Positions 31,549-40,126 of a stretch of 64,000 nt of DNA are shown here, piece by piece. The notes beneath the pieces were generated by a model. It was not told where the DNA came from and did not search any database. It worked only from the letters and a program-made list of their open reading frames with translations. Made by a program: the position numbers and the translations under genes. Source of the DNA: CAVSVP01 sp963731125 (GTDB taxonomy: Bacteria > Pseudomonadota > Gammaproteobacteria > Competibacterales > Competibacteraceae); NCBI GenBank assembly GCA_963731125.1, contig CAVSVP010000007.1, positions 806,001-870,000 of the forward strand, read 5' to 3'. Every line of letters begins with the position of its first letter. Position 1 is the first letter of the stretch.

Positions 31549-32424
31549 ATGTCATATGCACGAATCATCGCCCTAACGTCGCTAGCCATGATCGCTTTTG
31601 CGGGTAATTCTCTGCTCTGCCGGGCCGCTTTCAAACATACCAACATTGATGCAGCCAGCTTCACTACAATTCGATTGATCTCCGGAGCGGTGATGCTTTG
31701 GTTGGTAGCGCGAATAAGACGCGGCACACTTATTGGTGGGGGCAACTGGCTGTCGGCTTTTGCGTTGTTTGCTTATGCAGCCGGCTTCTCTTTTGCCTAT
31801 GTGAGCCTACCTGCGGCAACCGGTGCGCTGCTGCTCTTTAGCGCTGTTCAAGCAACGATGATCGGCTATGGCGTTTGGGCGGGAGAACGTTTTCTGAAAC
31901 TGCAGTTCGTCGGCCTTCTGCTCGCTTTCGGAGGACTTGTTGGTCTATTGCTGCCAGGTCTCTCTGCACCGCCACTGTACGGTTCTGTGTTGATGTTGGG
32001 CGCTGGGGTTGCATGGGGCGTTTATTCGTTGCGCGGGAAAGGTGCGGGCGATCCTACTCAGGTAACAGCGGGGAATTTCCTGCGTACTGTTCCTATCGCA
32101 GCAGCATTGAGCGTATTAATGTTGAGTAGCACCTCTCTGGATAATGCCGGATTTTGGTACGCGGTTTCGTCGGGCGCACTGGCTTCCGGAATAGGGTATG
32201 CCATTTGGTACACAGCATTACCTGCATTGAAATCCACCCATGCTGCAACAGTGCAACTTAGTGTTCCTGTCATTGCGGCCTTGGGTGGCATCGTTTTTCT
32301 CGGTGAACCCATGACCCTGCGCTTAGTATTGGCATCCGTAGCTATTCTCGGTGGAATCGCGTTGGTAATTCTCGAGAAACAACATGTTAATGGTGTCCAA
32401 CAAAGCGATGAACAAGGATTTTAA
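31549..32424 (+). CDS. Cassette 4: EamA-family (DMT) transporter
   Basis: A 291-residue inner-membrane transporter with about ten helices in two EamA repeats. The first repeat starts IIALTSLAMIAFAGNSLLCR, the second VLMLGAGVAWGVYSLRGK. The conserved C-terminal PVIAALGGIVFLGEPMTLR is complete. It exports metabolites or drugs; substrate not predictable. The last 30 bases overlap attC4. A second, decayed EamA gene lies at the integron border, from a different subgroup. Confidence 0.9.
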   Translation: MSYARIIALTSLAMIAFAGNSLLCRAAFKHTNIDAASFTTIRLISGAVMLWLVARIRRGTLIGGGNWLSAFALFAYAAGFSFAYVSLPAATGALLLFSAVQATMIGYGVWAGERFLKLQFVGLLLAFGGLVGLLLPGLSAPPLYGSVLMLGAGVAWGVYSLRGKGAGDPTQVTAGNFLRTVPIAAALSVLMLSSTSLDNAGFWYAVSSGALASGIGYAIWYTALPALKSTHAATVQLSVPVIAALGGIVFLGEPMTLRLVLASVAILGGIALVILEKQHVNGVQQSDEQGF

Positions 32425-32481
32425 AAGCTCCGCTTGCTTCGCTTACTCTACTTTTAAAACCTGTTATTGCAGGCGTTAGGT
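32395..32481 (+). repeat. attC site 4
   Basis: R'' GTCCAAC (32395-32401), R' GTTAGGT (32475-32481). The long arms AGGATTTTAAAAG / CTTTTAAAACCT form a clear stem. 87 bases. Confidence 0.85.
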
Positions 32482-32518
32482 GCCTATCGAACATCGGCAC
32501 GTATATCAGAGGTGAAGA

Positions 32519-32992
32519 GTGCGACCATTTTTGGCGGCAATATTAATTTCAATTTCTCTTCAGGCTTTCTGCGCTCAAGACGTGCCGCCCACTTTGGTGG
32601 CCGGAGTCCGGAAATACATTGAAACGAAACGACTTGGCAGTTCTGAGCTGCCGGAATTCAAGCATGCTCTTGCTGATCTAAATAACGACGGTAAAAAAGA
32701 CGCCATCGTGTTGATGACCGGCAAGCAATGGTGTGGTACAGCCGGCTGCAACATGCTCATATTCCAAGGTGCTGACGACGCGTTCACGTTCGTTTCCGGG
32801 AGCACGATCGTAATTACGCCAATTCGCGTGGCGCAAGAGTCAAATAATGGTTGGAGGACTGTGATCGTCTACGCCAGAGGTGTCGGTGATGTTCTGATGC
32901 AATTCGACGGTAAGCGATATCCCCTGAATCCGTCAATGCAGCCGAAAGCGATATCCGAGCAAGTAAGCGCTGCTGAAATAGTGATGGAGTAG
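32519..32992 (+). CDS. Cassette 5: secreted hypothetical protein
   Basis: 157 residues. Starts at GTG 32519 behind GAGGTGAAG. Signal peptide RPFLAAILISISLQAFCA with cleavage before QDVPP. The mature part contains ADLNNDGKKDAIVLM, an FG-GAP/EF-hand-like calcium loop, and a GTAGCNMLIF stretch with two cysteines nearby (WCGTAGC). Such small proteins are frequent in cassettes; no function is known to me. Confidence 0.7.
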   Translation: MRPFLAAILISISLQAFCAQDVPPTLVAGVRKYIETKRLGSSELPEFKHALADLNNDGKKDAIVLMTGKQWCGTAGCNMLIFQGADDAFTFVSGSTIVITPIRVAQESNNGWRTVIVYARGVGDVLMQFDGKRYPLNPSMQPKAISEQVSAAEIVME

Positions 32993-33002
32993 AAAAGCAA
33001 TG

Positions 33003-33078
33003 TCATAATTAAGAGCGGCGCTTACCACTTCGCTTCAGCCGACGCCGCTACGCGGCGCAGCTAAGCTCGAACGTCAGA
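33003..33078 (+). repeat. Degenerate attC-like site 5
   Basis: An imperfect palindrome (inner stem CGCCGC-TAC-GCGGCG, outer GAGC.../...GCTC) ends in GTCAGAA where GTTRRRY is expected. It sits in the right place, after cassette 5 and before kup, but neither core is canonical. Confidence 0.35.
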
Positions 33079-33517
33079 AGTCCTCTGATTGGCTTGGGTT
33101 TACGGATGAACTGGTCAAGATTCCCTAACAAAAAAATGGGAGTTTGCATGGCTCAATCCAACAACTCATCCAAACCCGGCCGCGCAGCCGTGGGATTGGC
33201 CGTACTCGGTATTGTCTACGGAGATATTGGCACCAGCCCGATTTATGCCTTGCGCGAGTGCTTTCGGGGTGTCAGCCCGGTGCCTATCAACCAAGCTAAT
33301 ATTCTCGGTATTCTGTCCCTGATATTCTGGGCGCTGATCGTAAATATTCGGCCAACCCATTGTTGCCGAAAAATAGGACGGGGCACACGAGGAAAAATAG
33401 TGTACAAACCGGTCCATGGAAAGTATCCCAAACACCCACCTTACCACCGCGCTGCCCCACCCAAGGGGCTGTGTTATTGGAGAACCACGGTCGCCGTTCG
33501 CGCAGAAATGGGTGACG

Positions 33518-35221
33518 ATGAGTAAACAGGACTATATCGAGCTACGCCATCGGGCAAGCTATTGGGAAATTCAGCATGGGCGAGCGAAAGCCAAGATAGC
33601 GCAGCTGGAGCAGGAGCTGGTTGTTAAGGATGGCAACATCAAAGATTTGCAGAACCGCTTATTCGGGAAGCAGAGCGAGAAGCCTGTGGCGCTGAAATCC
33701 GAAAAAGGCAACCCCCCCGAGCCGCCCTCAAACCGCAGGCGCGGCCAGCAGCCAGGCCGTGGTGGACATGGGCGTACCCAACGACCACATCTTCCGGTGG
33801 TGACCGAGGAGAGGGATCTGTCGGTGCCGGAGACATGCTGTGCGCAGGGTGGCTTACCGCATCGGCGTAATCCGGCCCTGGATGAGCAGAGTGAGGTCAT
33901 TGAGGTGGAGGTGAAAGCCCACCGCCGTCGCTATCGTCGCCAGTCCTATACCTGTCACCCGGGCTGCACCTGTGAGGCTACGCCGATCATTATCACCGCC
34001 CCGGCTCCACCCAAGTTGATTCCTCGCAGTCCCTACGGGGTCAGCTTCTGGGTGGAAGTGATCTTGGGAAAATACCGCTATGGGCAACCCACCCACCGTT
34101 ATCTGCAGGACCTCAGGGATCAGGGGTTGCCGGTTTCACCGGGAACGGTCGGCGGTGGCTTGCAAGCGCTCGTACCCCTGGTTGAGCCGGTGCGCGAAGC
34201 GCTCTACGACCAACAGATGAGTGAACGGCTGTTTCACAACGATGAGACCCGCTGGGAAGTGTGTGTGGAGCGCGAGGACAAGGTCGGCACCCGCGGGTAT
34301 CTGTGGCTAACCCGTTCGGCCTCGGTCATCTTCTATTGTCTTGACCCGAGTCGCAGTGCGGCGGTGCCGGGGGCGCATTTTGCGGGCTTGAAGCATGACC
34401 CGGTCATTATCGTCTGCGATCGCTATAGCGCGTACAAAAAGCTCGCCCGACTGGTCGAGGGCATCCTGCTGGCCTTCTGCTGGGCGCACGTACGTCGTGA
34501 TTTCCTGAATGCCGGACGATCCTTTGCCGAGTTGCAAGGGTGGGCGCTGGAGTGGAAGGAGCGCATTGGCACACGCTATCATCTCAACGCGCTGCGTCTG
34601 GAACAGCGGAATTCGGAGCGGACACTGAGCGAGCAGTCTGAGGCCTTCACGGAACACCACCAGGCGCTGCAAACGACTCTGCAACGAATGCATGGGGAAG
34701 CCACGCGGGTGGTGGCGCCTAACAGTGCCGGCGTGCCACTCCTTCCTTCGGCCGCCAGCGAAGCGCCGTCGAGTACGCCGGTGGCCCCCTTATCCAAGGG
34801 GGCGCAACGCCAACAACAGCAGGTGCTCCAGAGCCTGCTTGAGCACTGGCCAGGGCTGACTCTCTTTCTCGATCACCCCGAGGTTCCTCTGGACAACAAT
34901 CGCGCCGAGAACAGCCTGCGTACCCCGGTGACCGGACGCAAGCACTACTATGGATCGGGCAGCCTCTGGAGTGCGCAGTTGGCCGCCACCCGCTTCTCGG
35001 TGCTGCAGACGTTGGAGCTGTGGGGCATTAACCCGCGGCACTGGTTGACGGTTTATCTCCAGGCGTGTGCCGACAATGGCGCCCGCCCCCCGCGGGATCT
35101 CGATCCCTTTCTGCCGTGGCGCATGGAGGAACCGCGACGTGCTGAGCTGACCCGACCCTATTCCCCCCAGGCGCCACCGGCCTCACCCACCGCACCCGTA
35201 CCCGGTCACGACCGCTCGTGA
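33518..35221 (+). CDS. tnpC: IS66-family transposase TnpC
   Basis: 567 residues from the ATG at 33518. The coiled-coil N-terminus (AKIAQLEQELVVKDGNIKDL) is followed by GKQSEKP, a zinc-finger-like region (CCAQGG, CHPGCTC), and the IS66 DDE core: FHNDETRWEV, IIVCDRYSAYKKL, CWAHVRRDFL and the end block VPLDNNRAENSLRTPVTGRKHYYGSGS. An upstream frame extension to 33416 is not family-like. The stop overlaps the start of the DruA-like gene (GTGA). Confidence 0.92.
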   Translation: MSKQDYIELRHRASYWEIQHGRAKAKIAQLEQELVVKDGNIKDLQNRLFGKQSEKPVALKSEKGNPPEPPSNRRRGQQPGRGGHGRTQRPHLPVVTEERDLSVPETCCAQGGLPHRRNPALDEQSEVIEVEVKAHRRRYRRQSYTCHPGCTCEATPIIITAPAPPKLIPRSPYGVSFWVEVILGKYRYGQPTHRYLQDLRDQGLPVSPGTVGGGLQALVPLVEPVREALYDQQMSERLFHNDETRWEVCVEREDKVGTRGYLWLTRSASVIFYCLDPSRSAAVPGAHFAGLKHDPVIIVCDRYSAYKKLARLVEGILLAFCWAHVRRDFLNAGRSFAELQGWALEWKERIGTRYHLNALRLEQRNSERTLSEQSEAFTEHHQALQTTLQRMHGEATRVVAPNSAGVPLLPSAASEAPSSTPVAPLSKGAQRQQQQVLQSLLEHWPGLTLFLDHPEVPLDNNRAENSLRTPVTGRKHYYGSGSLWSAQLAATRFSVLQTLELWGINPRHWLTVYLQACADNGARPPRDLDPFLPWRMEEPRRAELTRPYSPQAPPASPTAPVPGHDRS

Positions 35222-36075
35222 GCTATCGCTACTGTGGTCGCCACTTCCGTGCCGAGGAGATCGCCCAAATCCGTCGGCTCATTGCTGAGGCGCCCGGACG
35301 CACCCGCGCCGAGCTCTCCCGATTGACCTGTCAGGTCCTGGGCTGGTACAAGGCCGATGGCGGCTGGAAAGACATGTCCGCCCGCGTCGCCATGCTACGG
35401 ATGCACCGCGATGGGCTCATCGAGCTGCCACCCCCGCGTCACCCCCAACCCCGGGCAACGGTGGCGATCACTTCGCAAACCGATCCCGGGCTACCGATCG
35501 TCAGCCCGGCTCGGGCCCTCACCCCGCTACGACTGCAACCGGTTCAAAACCGCCAGGATTCGCGGCGGTGGAACGAGTACCTCCACCGCTACCACTATCT
35601 CGGCTATCAACCCCTGCCTGGCGCCCAATTGCGCTACCGCATCTTCTCCGGCCCACAACTGATCGCGCGGCTCGGCTTTGGCGCCGCCGCCTGGCAGGTC
35701 GCGCCACGCGACCGCGATATCGGCTGGCGCCCTGAGCAGCGCACGCGACATCTGCCGCTGATCGTCAACAATGCCCGCTTTCTGATCCTGCCCTGGGTGC
35801 ACTCCCGGAATTTGGCCTCCATGATCTTAGCCAAGGCCGCCCGGCTGCTTCCCAGGCAGTGGCAGCAGCGCTATGGCTATCGCCCCGTCCTGCTAGAGAC
35901 TTTCGTGGAGAAACCCCGCTTTCAGGGCACCTGCTACCAAGCGGCCAATTGGCTTTACCTGGGTCAAACTCAAGGCCGGGGGAAACTCGGACCGGCTCGA
36001 AAACAGAGTGTTCCCATCAAGGACTTATGGGTTTATCCTTTGGATCAACACTTCAGGCAGGTGCTAACCCGCTGA
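35218..36075 (+). CDS. DUF4338 protein, DruA-like, coupled to the transposase
   Basis: A 285-residue protein starting at GTG 35218; the sequence GTGA is both its start and the tnpC stop, so translation is probably coupled. Conserved DUF4338 blocks: YCGRHFRAEEIAQIRRLI at the N-terminus, WNEYLHRYHYLGYQPLPGAQ, GFGAAAWQVAPRDRDIGW, VNNARFLILPWVHSRNLAS, ETFVEKPRFQGTCYQAANW and GQTQGRGK. DUF4338 is the domain of DruA, the signature protein of the Druantia phage-defence systems, but no other Druantia gene is here. Its role inside an IS (transposition helper, or defence cargo) is unknown. All of it lies between the terminal repeats. Confidence 0.85.
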   Translation: MSYRYCGRHFRAEEIAQIRRLIAEAPGRTRAELSRLTCQVLGWYKADGGWKDMSARVAMLRMHRDGLIELPPPRHPQPRATVAITSQTDPGLPIVSPARALTPLRLQPVQNRQDSRRWNEYLHRYHYLGYQPLPGAQLRYRIFSGPQLIARLGFGAAAWQVAPRDRDIGWRPEQRTRHLPLIVNNARFLILPWVHSRNLASMILAKAARLLPRQWQQRYGYRPVLLETFVEKPRFQGTCYQAANWLYLGQTQGRGKLGPARKQSVPIKDLWVYPLDQHFRQVLTR

Positions 36076-37181
36076 TCGTTCCAAGAATGGGTTGGCCGAA
36101 TATTTACCGCTGATCATTGTCATCTCCCTGAAATACATGGTCTTTATTCTGCGCGCCAACAATCATGGCGAGGGCGGGATATTTGCGCTTCTTGCCTTAT
36201 TGCGGCCAGACAAAGACCAGGATAATGTGTCGCGTCGTGTGCTGATTCTGTTCGGCTTGTTTGGCGCCGCCTTGTTGTACGGTGGGACCATGCTGACGCC
36301 GGCGATCTCGGTTTTGAGTGCTGTAGAAGACCTGGAAGTGGCAACTCCCGCGCTGCATACCTATGTGTTGCCGGTAACTATCATTGTCCTGTTTGCCCTG
36401 TTCGCCCTGCAGAAGCACGGTACTGTCAGGGTCGGAGCGCTGTTCGGTCCCATCATGGTGTTGTGGTTTCTGACTCTGGCGATACTGGGGGTAACCAGCA
36501 TCGTGCAGCATCCCGAAGTTCTGAAGGCTGTGGCACCCTGGTACGCTGTTCAGTTTCTCACCCACAACCACCTGGCTGGATTTCTGGTGTTGATTGGTGT
36601 ATTCCTGGTCGTCACCGGTGGCGAGGCTCTCTATGCTGACCTGGGCCACTTCGGCGCCACGCCCATCCGTGCGGTCTGGTTTTTTTTTTCGTGTTGCCAG
36701 CCCTATTGTTGAATTATTTCGGTCAGGGTGCGCTGTTGCTGGACAAACCCGAAGGTTCACTGCAGCTTTTTTCCACCTGGCGCTGGACTGGGCCGTATTT
36801 CCTCTCGTTGGTCTGAGCACGGCGGCGACCATCATTGCGTCCCAGGCCGTTATTACTGGCGCGTTCTCGCTTACCCGACAAGCTGTCCAGCTTGGTTTTG
36901 TGCCGCGGCTGCGGGTGCAGCAGACTTCGGAACACTCTCACGGCCAGATCTATATGCCGGGGGTCAACTGGCTGCTGATGATCGCTGCCATCGCCTTGGT
37001 GCTGGGGTTCCGCTCCTCGAGTAATTTGGCGGCGGCCTACGGCGTCAGTGTTAATGCTACCATGCTTGTTACCACCATCCTCGCCTTTAATGTCGCCCGC
37101 GAGCGCGGTGGCTGGAGCCTGTGGAAAGCTGGCCTTTTTCTTCTTGTCTTTCTGACGGTAGATCTGGCGTTTCTGACTGCG

Positions 37182-37267
37182 AATGCTGAAACTATACCGC
37201 GCGGTGGCTGGTTTCCGGTGGCGAAATGCTGAAACTATACCGCGCGGTGGCTGGTTTCCGGTGGCGA
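37182..37267 (+). repeat. 43-bp perfect tandem duplication in kup
   Basis: Units 37182-37224 and 37225-37267 are identical, beginning AATGCTGAAACTATACCGCG. Since 43 is not a multiple of three the copy shifts the kup frame. Confidence 0.95.
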
Positions 37268-37469
37268 TAGGCGCCGTCATCTTTACCCTGATTGTCACCT
37301 GGCGTCGCGGCAACGAGTTGCTGATCCAGGTCTACGAAGCCAACCCTACTACCACCGAAACTCTGCTCGGGCGGCTTGAGAACGATCCCCCCAATCGGGT
37401 GCCAGCTACCGGCGTGTTCTTCACAGCCCGTGCCGAGGAAGTCCCACACGCCATGATGCAGCTCATCAA

Positions 37470-37532
37470 GCCTAACGAATAAGGTTAGATTGTGTGAGCG
37501 AAGCGAACCACAATCTGACCCGTTTGTTGGAC
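37470..37532 (-). repeat. attC-like site in antisense orientation within kup
   Basis: On the minus strand R'' GTCCAAC (37532-37526) and R' GTTAGGC (37476-37470) satisfy RYYYAAC...GTTRRRY. Between them GGTCAGATTGTG pairs with CACAATCTAACC (12 pairs, one wobble). The R' half is made of kup coding sequence (CCT AAC). 63 bases. Confidence 0.6.
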
Positions 37533-37788
37533 GAGCCCGTGGGAAGAGTGGGGAGAGCTTTATATAGAAAATATCTTTTTCAAGCCTGAGTGCCCTAAAG
37601 CCCTACTATGGTGGGCAGATCCGCAAGGCAAGCCGAGTTCGTTGCGCTGGCGGCAACGGTAACCGGCATCGGCGCTGATGGGCGTATTTTAGGGCTCTCG
37701 AAGACGAGTGGGCCTGTCGGCTTCGGCTGCCGATGTGCCTAGGCGTCGAATTGTCACCTTCGTTTACATCATCAATGCACCTGCTGCC

Positions 37789-38883
37789 TCATCTGGCCAG
37801 AAGCGGGAAAACAGGCAGTATCCGCGTGCGCACGATGTTCATCACGGCGCCGCACCAACGGCACGTGAGTGGTGGGCGTGGTTTGATCTCCGTCAAGGCC
37901 CGGTTCGGGGTGAGCCTCAGCAGATACTGAAGCAAGGCGATCAAGCGTTTGCTGTTGGGGTGTAAAAAGCCGAAGTTGCGGGCGCGGCGGAAGCCTTTGG
38001 GCAACACATGCTGGAGAATTAGCCACAGGAACCGGGCGCCGGAGACGGTTCGGTAGGCCATCTGCTTGGTTTTACTATCCTGGTAGCGAAAGGTCACCTG
38101 GCCGTTGTCACAGGCGATGATATCCTTCTCCTGGATCACGCCTTTATAGAGATAGCGGCCCAGATAAAGCAGCGCTTTTTCACCCGTACCGACGGATTTA
38201 ACATCCACGACCCAGGTGTTGGGGTAGCTGGCGGGGAGGGTCAGTCCCGCCTGGCCGATCGCATCGAGGAGTTTGGCGCGAAAGACCTTGGCCAAGGCCT
38301 TATGGTTGAACAGATAGCCGGAGGGGTTGTTGCGGTTAGCTTTTTTTCCACCTTTGGTGCGCCACCACCTTTTGTCGCCATCGAGGGCCGCGGCGGGCAT
38401 CACCAGATGCACATGCGGGTGGTAATCGAGGCGGCGGGAATGGGTGTGCAGGACGGTGATAGCGCCCGGGGTACCCTGAAGCTGTTTATCGTTTTGACTA
38501 AACGTGTGCACCGTCTCCCAGCTACAGCGGGTCATCAAAGTATACAGCGTGCGCTGATGCTGCCAGGCCAGCGAGCGGAGCGCTTCGGGCAAGGTAAAGG
38601 TCAGCAAAAAATACTCAGCGGGCACCTGTTTCTGGAGCTGACGTTCCAGCCATTGCTGGCTTTCATGGTGCTGGCAGGGCGGACAGCTGCGATGACCGCA
38701 GGAATGCGGCACGAGCACCTGGTGGTCGCAGGCAGGGCAATGCGCCAGCATCTGGAGACTGGCTGAGGTGCGGCAGTCCTTCATCGCGGCCAGCGCCTGG
38801 CGATGAGAAGGCAGCAGCGATGCCTGGTATTGGGCCAGGAATTCGGCCTCGAAGGTGTTGATAATCGAGGAGAGCAGGATCAT
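37789..38883 (-). CDS. IS91-family transposase (HUH/Y2 type)
   Basis: A 364-residue rolling-circle-type transposase. N-terminal zinc ribbon: HCPACDHQ...CGHRSCPPCQHHES. The HUH motif is YHPHVHLVMPAAA (His-x-His), and the catalytic Tyr region is VGTGEKALLYLGRYLYKGVI with two tyrosines. SFRYQDSKT-like TFRYQDSKTKQM follows. The gene starts at ATG 38883, overlapping the recombinase stop by four bases (ATGA), so the two are one unit. It appears intact. Confidence 0.92.
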   Translation of the reverse strand: MILLSSIINTFEAEFLAQYQASLLPSHRQALAAMKDCRTSASLQMLAHCPACDHQVLVPHSCGHRSCPPCQHHESQQWLERQLQKQVPAEYFLLTFTLPEALRSLAWQHQRTLYTLMTRCSWETVHTFSQNDKQLQGTPGAITVLHTHSRRLDYHPHVHLVMPAAALDGDKRWWRTKGGKKANRNNPSGYLFNHKALAKVFRAKLLDAIGQAGLTLPASYPNTWVVDVKSVGTGEKALLYLGRYLYKGVIQEKDIIACDNGQVTFRYQDSKTKQMAYRTVSGARFLWLILQHVLPKGFRRARNFGFLHPNSKRLIALLQYLLRLTPNRALTEIKPRPPLTCRWCGAVMNIVRTRILPVFPLLAR

Positions 38884-39786
38884 TTGACGTTCCTCCAGGT
38901 CAGGGAAAAACCGTTCATCAACTCATTGATCACCTGGTTTGTATTCTGGCCTGTCTGGGTGGTCAGATGGGTGTATCGGGCGGTGCTCAGGATGGAGCGG
39001 TGACCGAGGATTTTCTGTACTTCGAGCAGGTCGACGCCCGCTTCGATCAGATGGGTGGCATAACTGTGGCGCAAACTGTGTGGGGTGATTTTTTTTTATT
39101 CCACACTCGGCCACCACCTTGCGTAGGGTGGTCTGCACGCCGCCACGATCGAGCGGACGGGTAGCGCGATGAGCCGCTTTCAGGCCACCGTGGCGATTCG
39201 GGAACAGCAGTATGGGATTACCGTGCACCCGCCAGAAATCGCGCAGCAGGCCCAGGGTTGCCGCCGGCAGGGGAACAAAACGGTCTTTATTGCCCTTGGC
39301 TGCGCGGATATGGACACGCTGACGTGACGCATCGATATCGCCCACTTCAAGACGCAGTCCTTCCCCGAGGCGTAGGCCCAGACTATAGAGGGTAAAATAC
39401 AATACCCGGTAACTGAGCGTAACGGTATGCTGAATCAGCCGTTTGGCTTCTTCAACGGTGACGATATCCGGCAGGCGGTGGCTTTTCGGCGGCTTGATCA
39501 GCGCCCTATTCACCCAGGGCTTATGCAGCACATGGGTGTAGAAGAATTTTAGACCGTACAGATCGAGCTTGACCGTACTCCAGGAGTGCGAGTCCAGCAG
39601 ATCGGCGAAGTAATCGGTCAACTGCTGTTCAGACAGCTCATTGATGTGATAATCGAAATAGTCACCGATGCGGCGCAGGGCGCGGGAGTAAGCTTCTATC
39701 GTCTTGGGTTGGAGTCCTTTGAGCTTAAGGTGCTGAAGATGGGTTTGGTAATGCTGCTTGAAATTTGATTCCGATGATGCTGTCAT
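38880..39786 (-). pseudogene. Tyrosine recombinase of the IS91 unit, frameshifted at an A9 run
   Basis: About 301 residues if the nine-A run (minus strand, 39097-39089) is read as eight: ...VVAECGIKK then ITPHSLRHSYATHLIEAGVDL...HRSILSTARYTHL. The N part has a SAM-like core-binding domain (YQTHLQHLKLKGLQPKTIEAYSRAL in parts) and GLRLGEGLRLEVGDI with the first catalytic Arg. The frameshift lies before the HxxR and Tyr blocks, so strict translation gives an inactive protein. A9 runs are known sites of transcriptional slippage, which could restore some product. Confidence 0.8.
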
Positions 39787-39792
39787 AGCCTG

Positions 39793-39846
39793 GTAACCTC
39801 ATGATTCGTCGTTGAATGAGCCCTCGTATCGAGGGCTTGAGGTTAC
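39793..39846. repeat. Nested palindrome upstream of the recombinase
   Basis: Outer arms GTAACCTCA / TGAGGTTAC and inner hairpin AGCCCTCG-TAT-CGAGGGCT. It lies just before the recombinase start (39786), near the edge of the insert, where IS91-type ends have hairpins. Confidence 0.7.
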
Positions 39847-40126
39847 ATTTTAGATTTAATCGGGCGGCGAGGCTTTGCTGCCGCGTAGCGGCTTCGTCCA
39901 ACAAGATACTGCACGAGAAAGTGGTGATCGTGAATGTGCAAGTGCTCCGTGAACCGCGAGTGCCGCCCGGTGAGCGCATACAGGTAGAGAGCTACGGCCA
40001 GGGTCTGTACGAGGTAAAGCTGCGCTATGGTTTCATGCAGGGATTCAACATTCCGTCCGATCTGGCCCTGTGCGTCGAACGTGGAGATTTGCCTATAGAC
40101 CTGGACAACGCCGCCTATTTCGTCGG

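Larger units (their letters stand above)
33340..36107 (+). mobile_element. IS66-like element carrying tnpC and a DruA-like gene
   Basis: 2768 bases. The perfect 22-base terminal repeats begin GTAAATATTCGGCCAACCC. The 8-base duplication CGCTGATC flanks it (33332-33339 and 36108-36115). GTAA ends and 8-base duplications are typical of IS66. tnpA and tnpB, normal in IS66, are absent; a DUF4338/DruA-like gene follows tnpC instead. Confidence 0.93.
37477..39902 (-). mobile_element. Insert in kup with IS91-type transposase and tyrosine recombinase
   Basis: 2426 bases between kup codons CCT-AAC and AAG-ATA; AAC is present at both edges. It contains an IS91-type transposase and an upstream recombinase on the minus strand. 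The left edge is attC-like, the right edge (minus strand) starts GTTGGACGAAGC. Either an IS91 element with hairpin ends, or a cassette that IntI put into a GTTAGGC secondary site. Confidence 0.75.

Noticed and set aside
33416..33517. 34-codon N-terminal extension of tnpC
   Set aside because: Not typical of IS66 TnpC; ATG 33518 starts the usual coiled-coil region.
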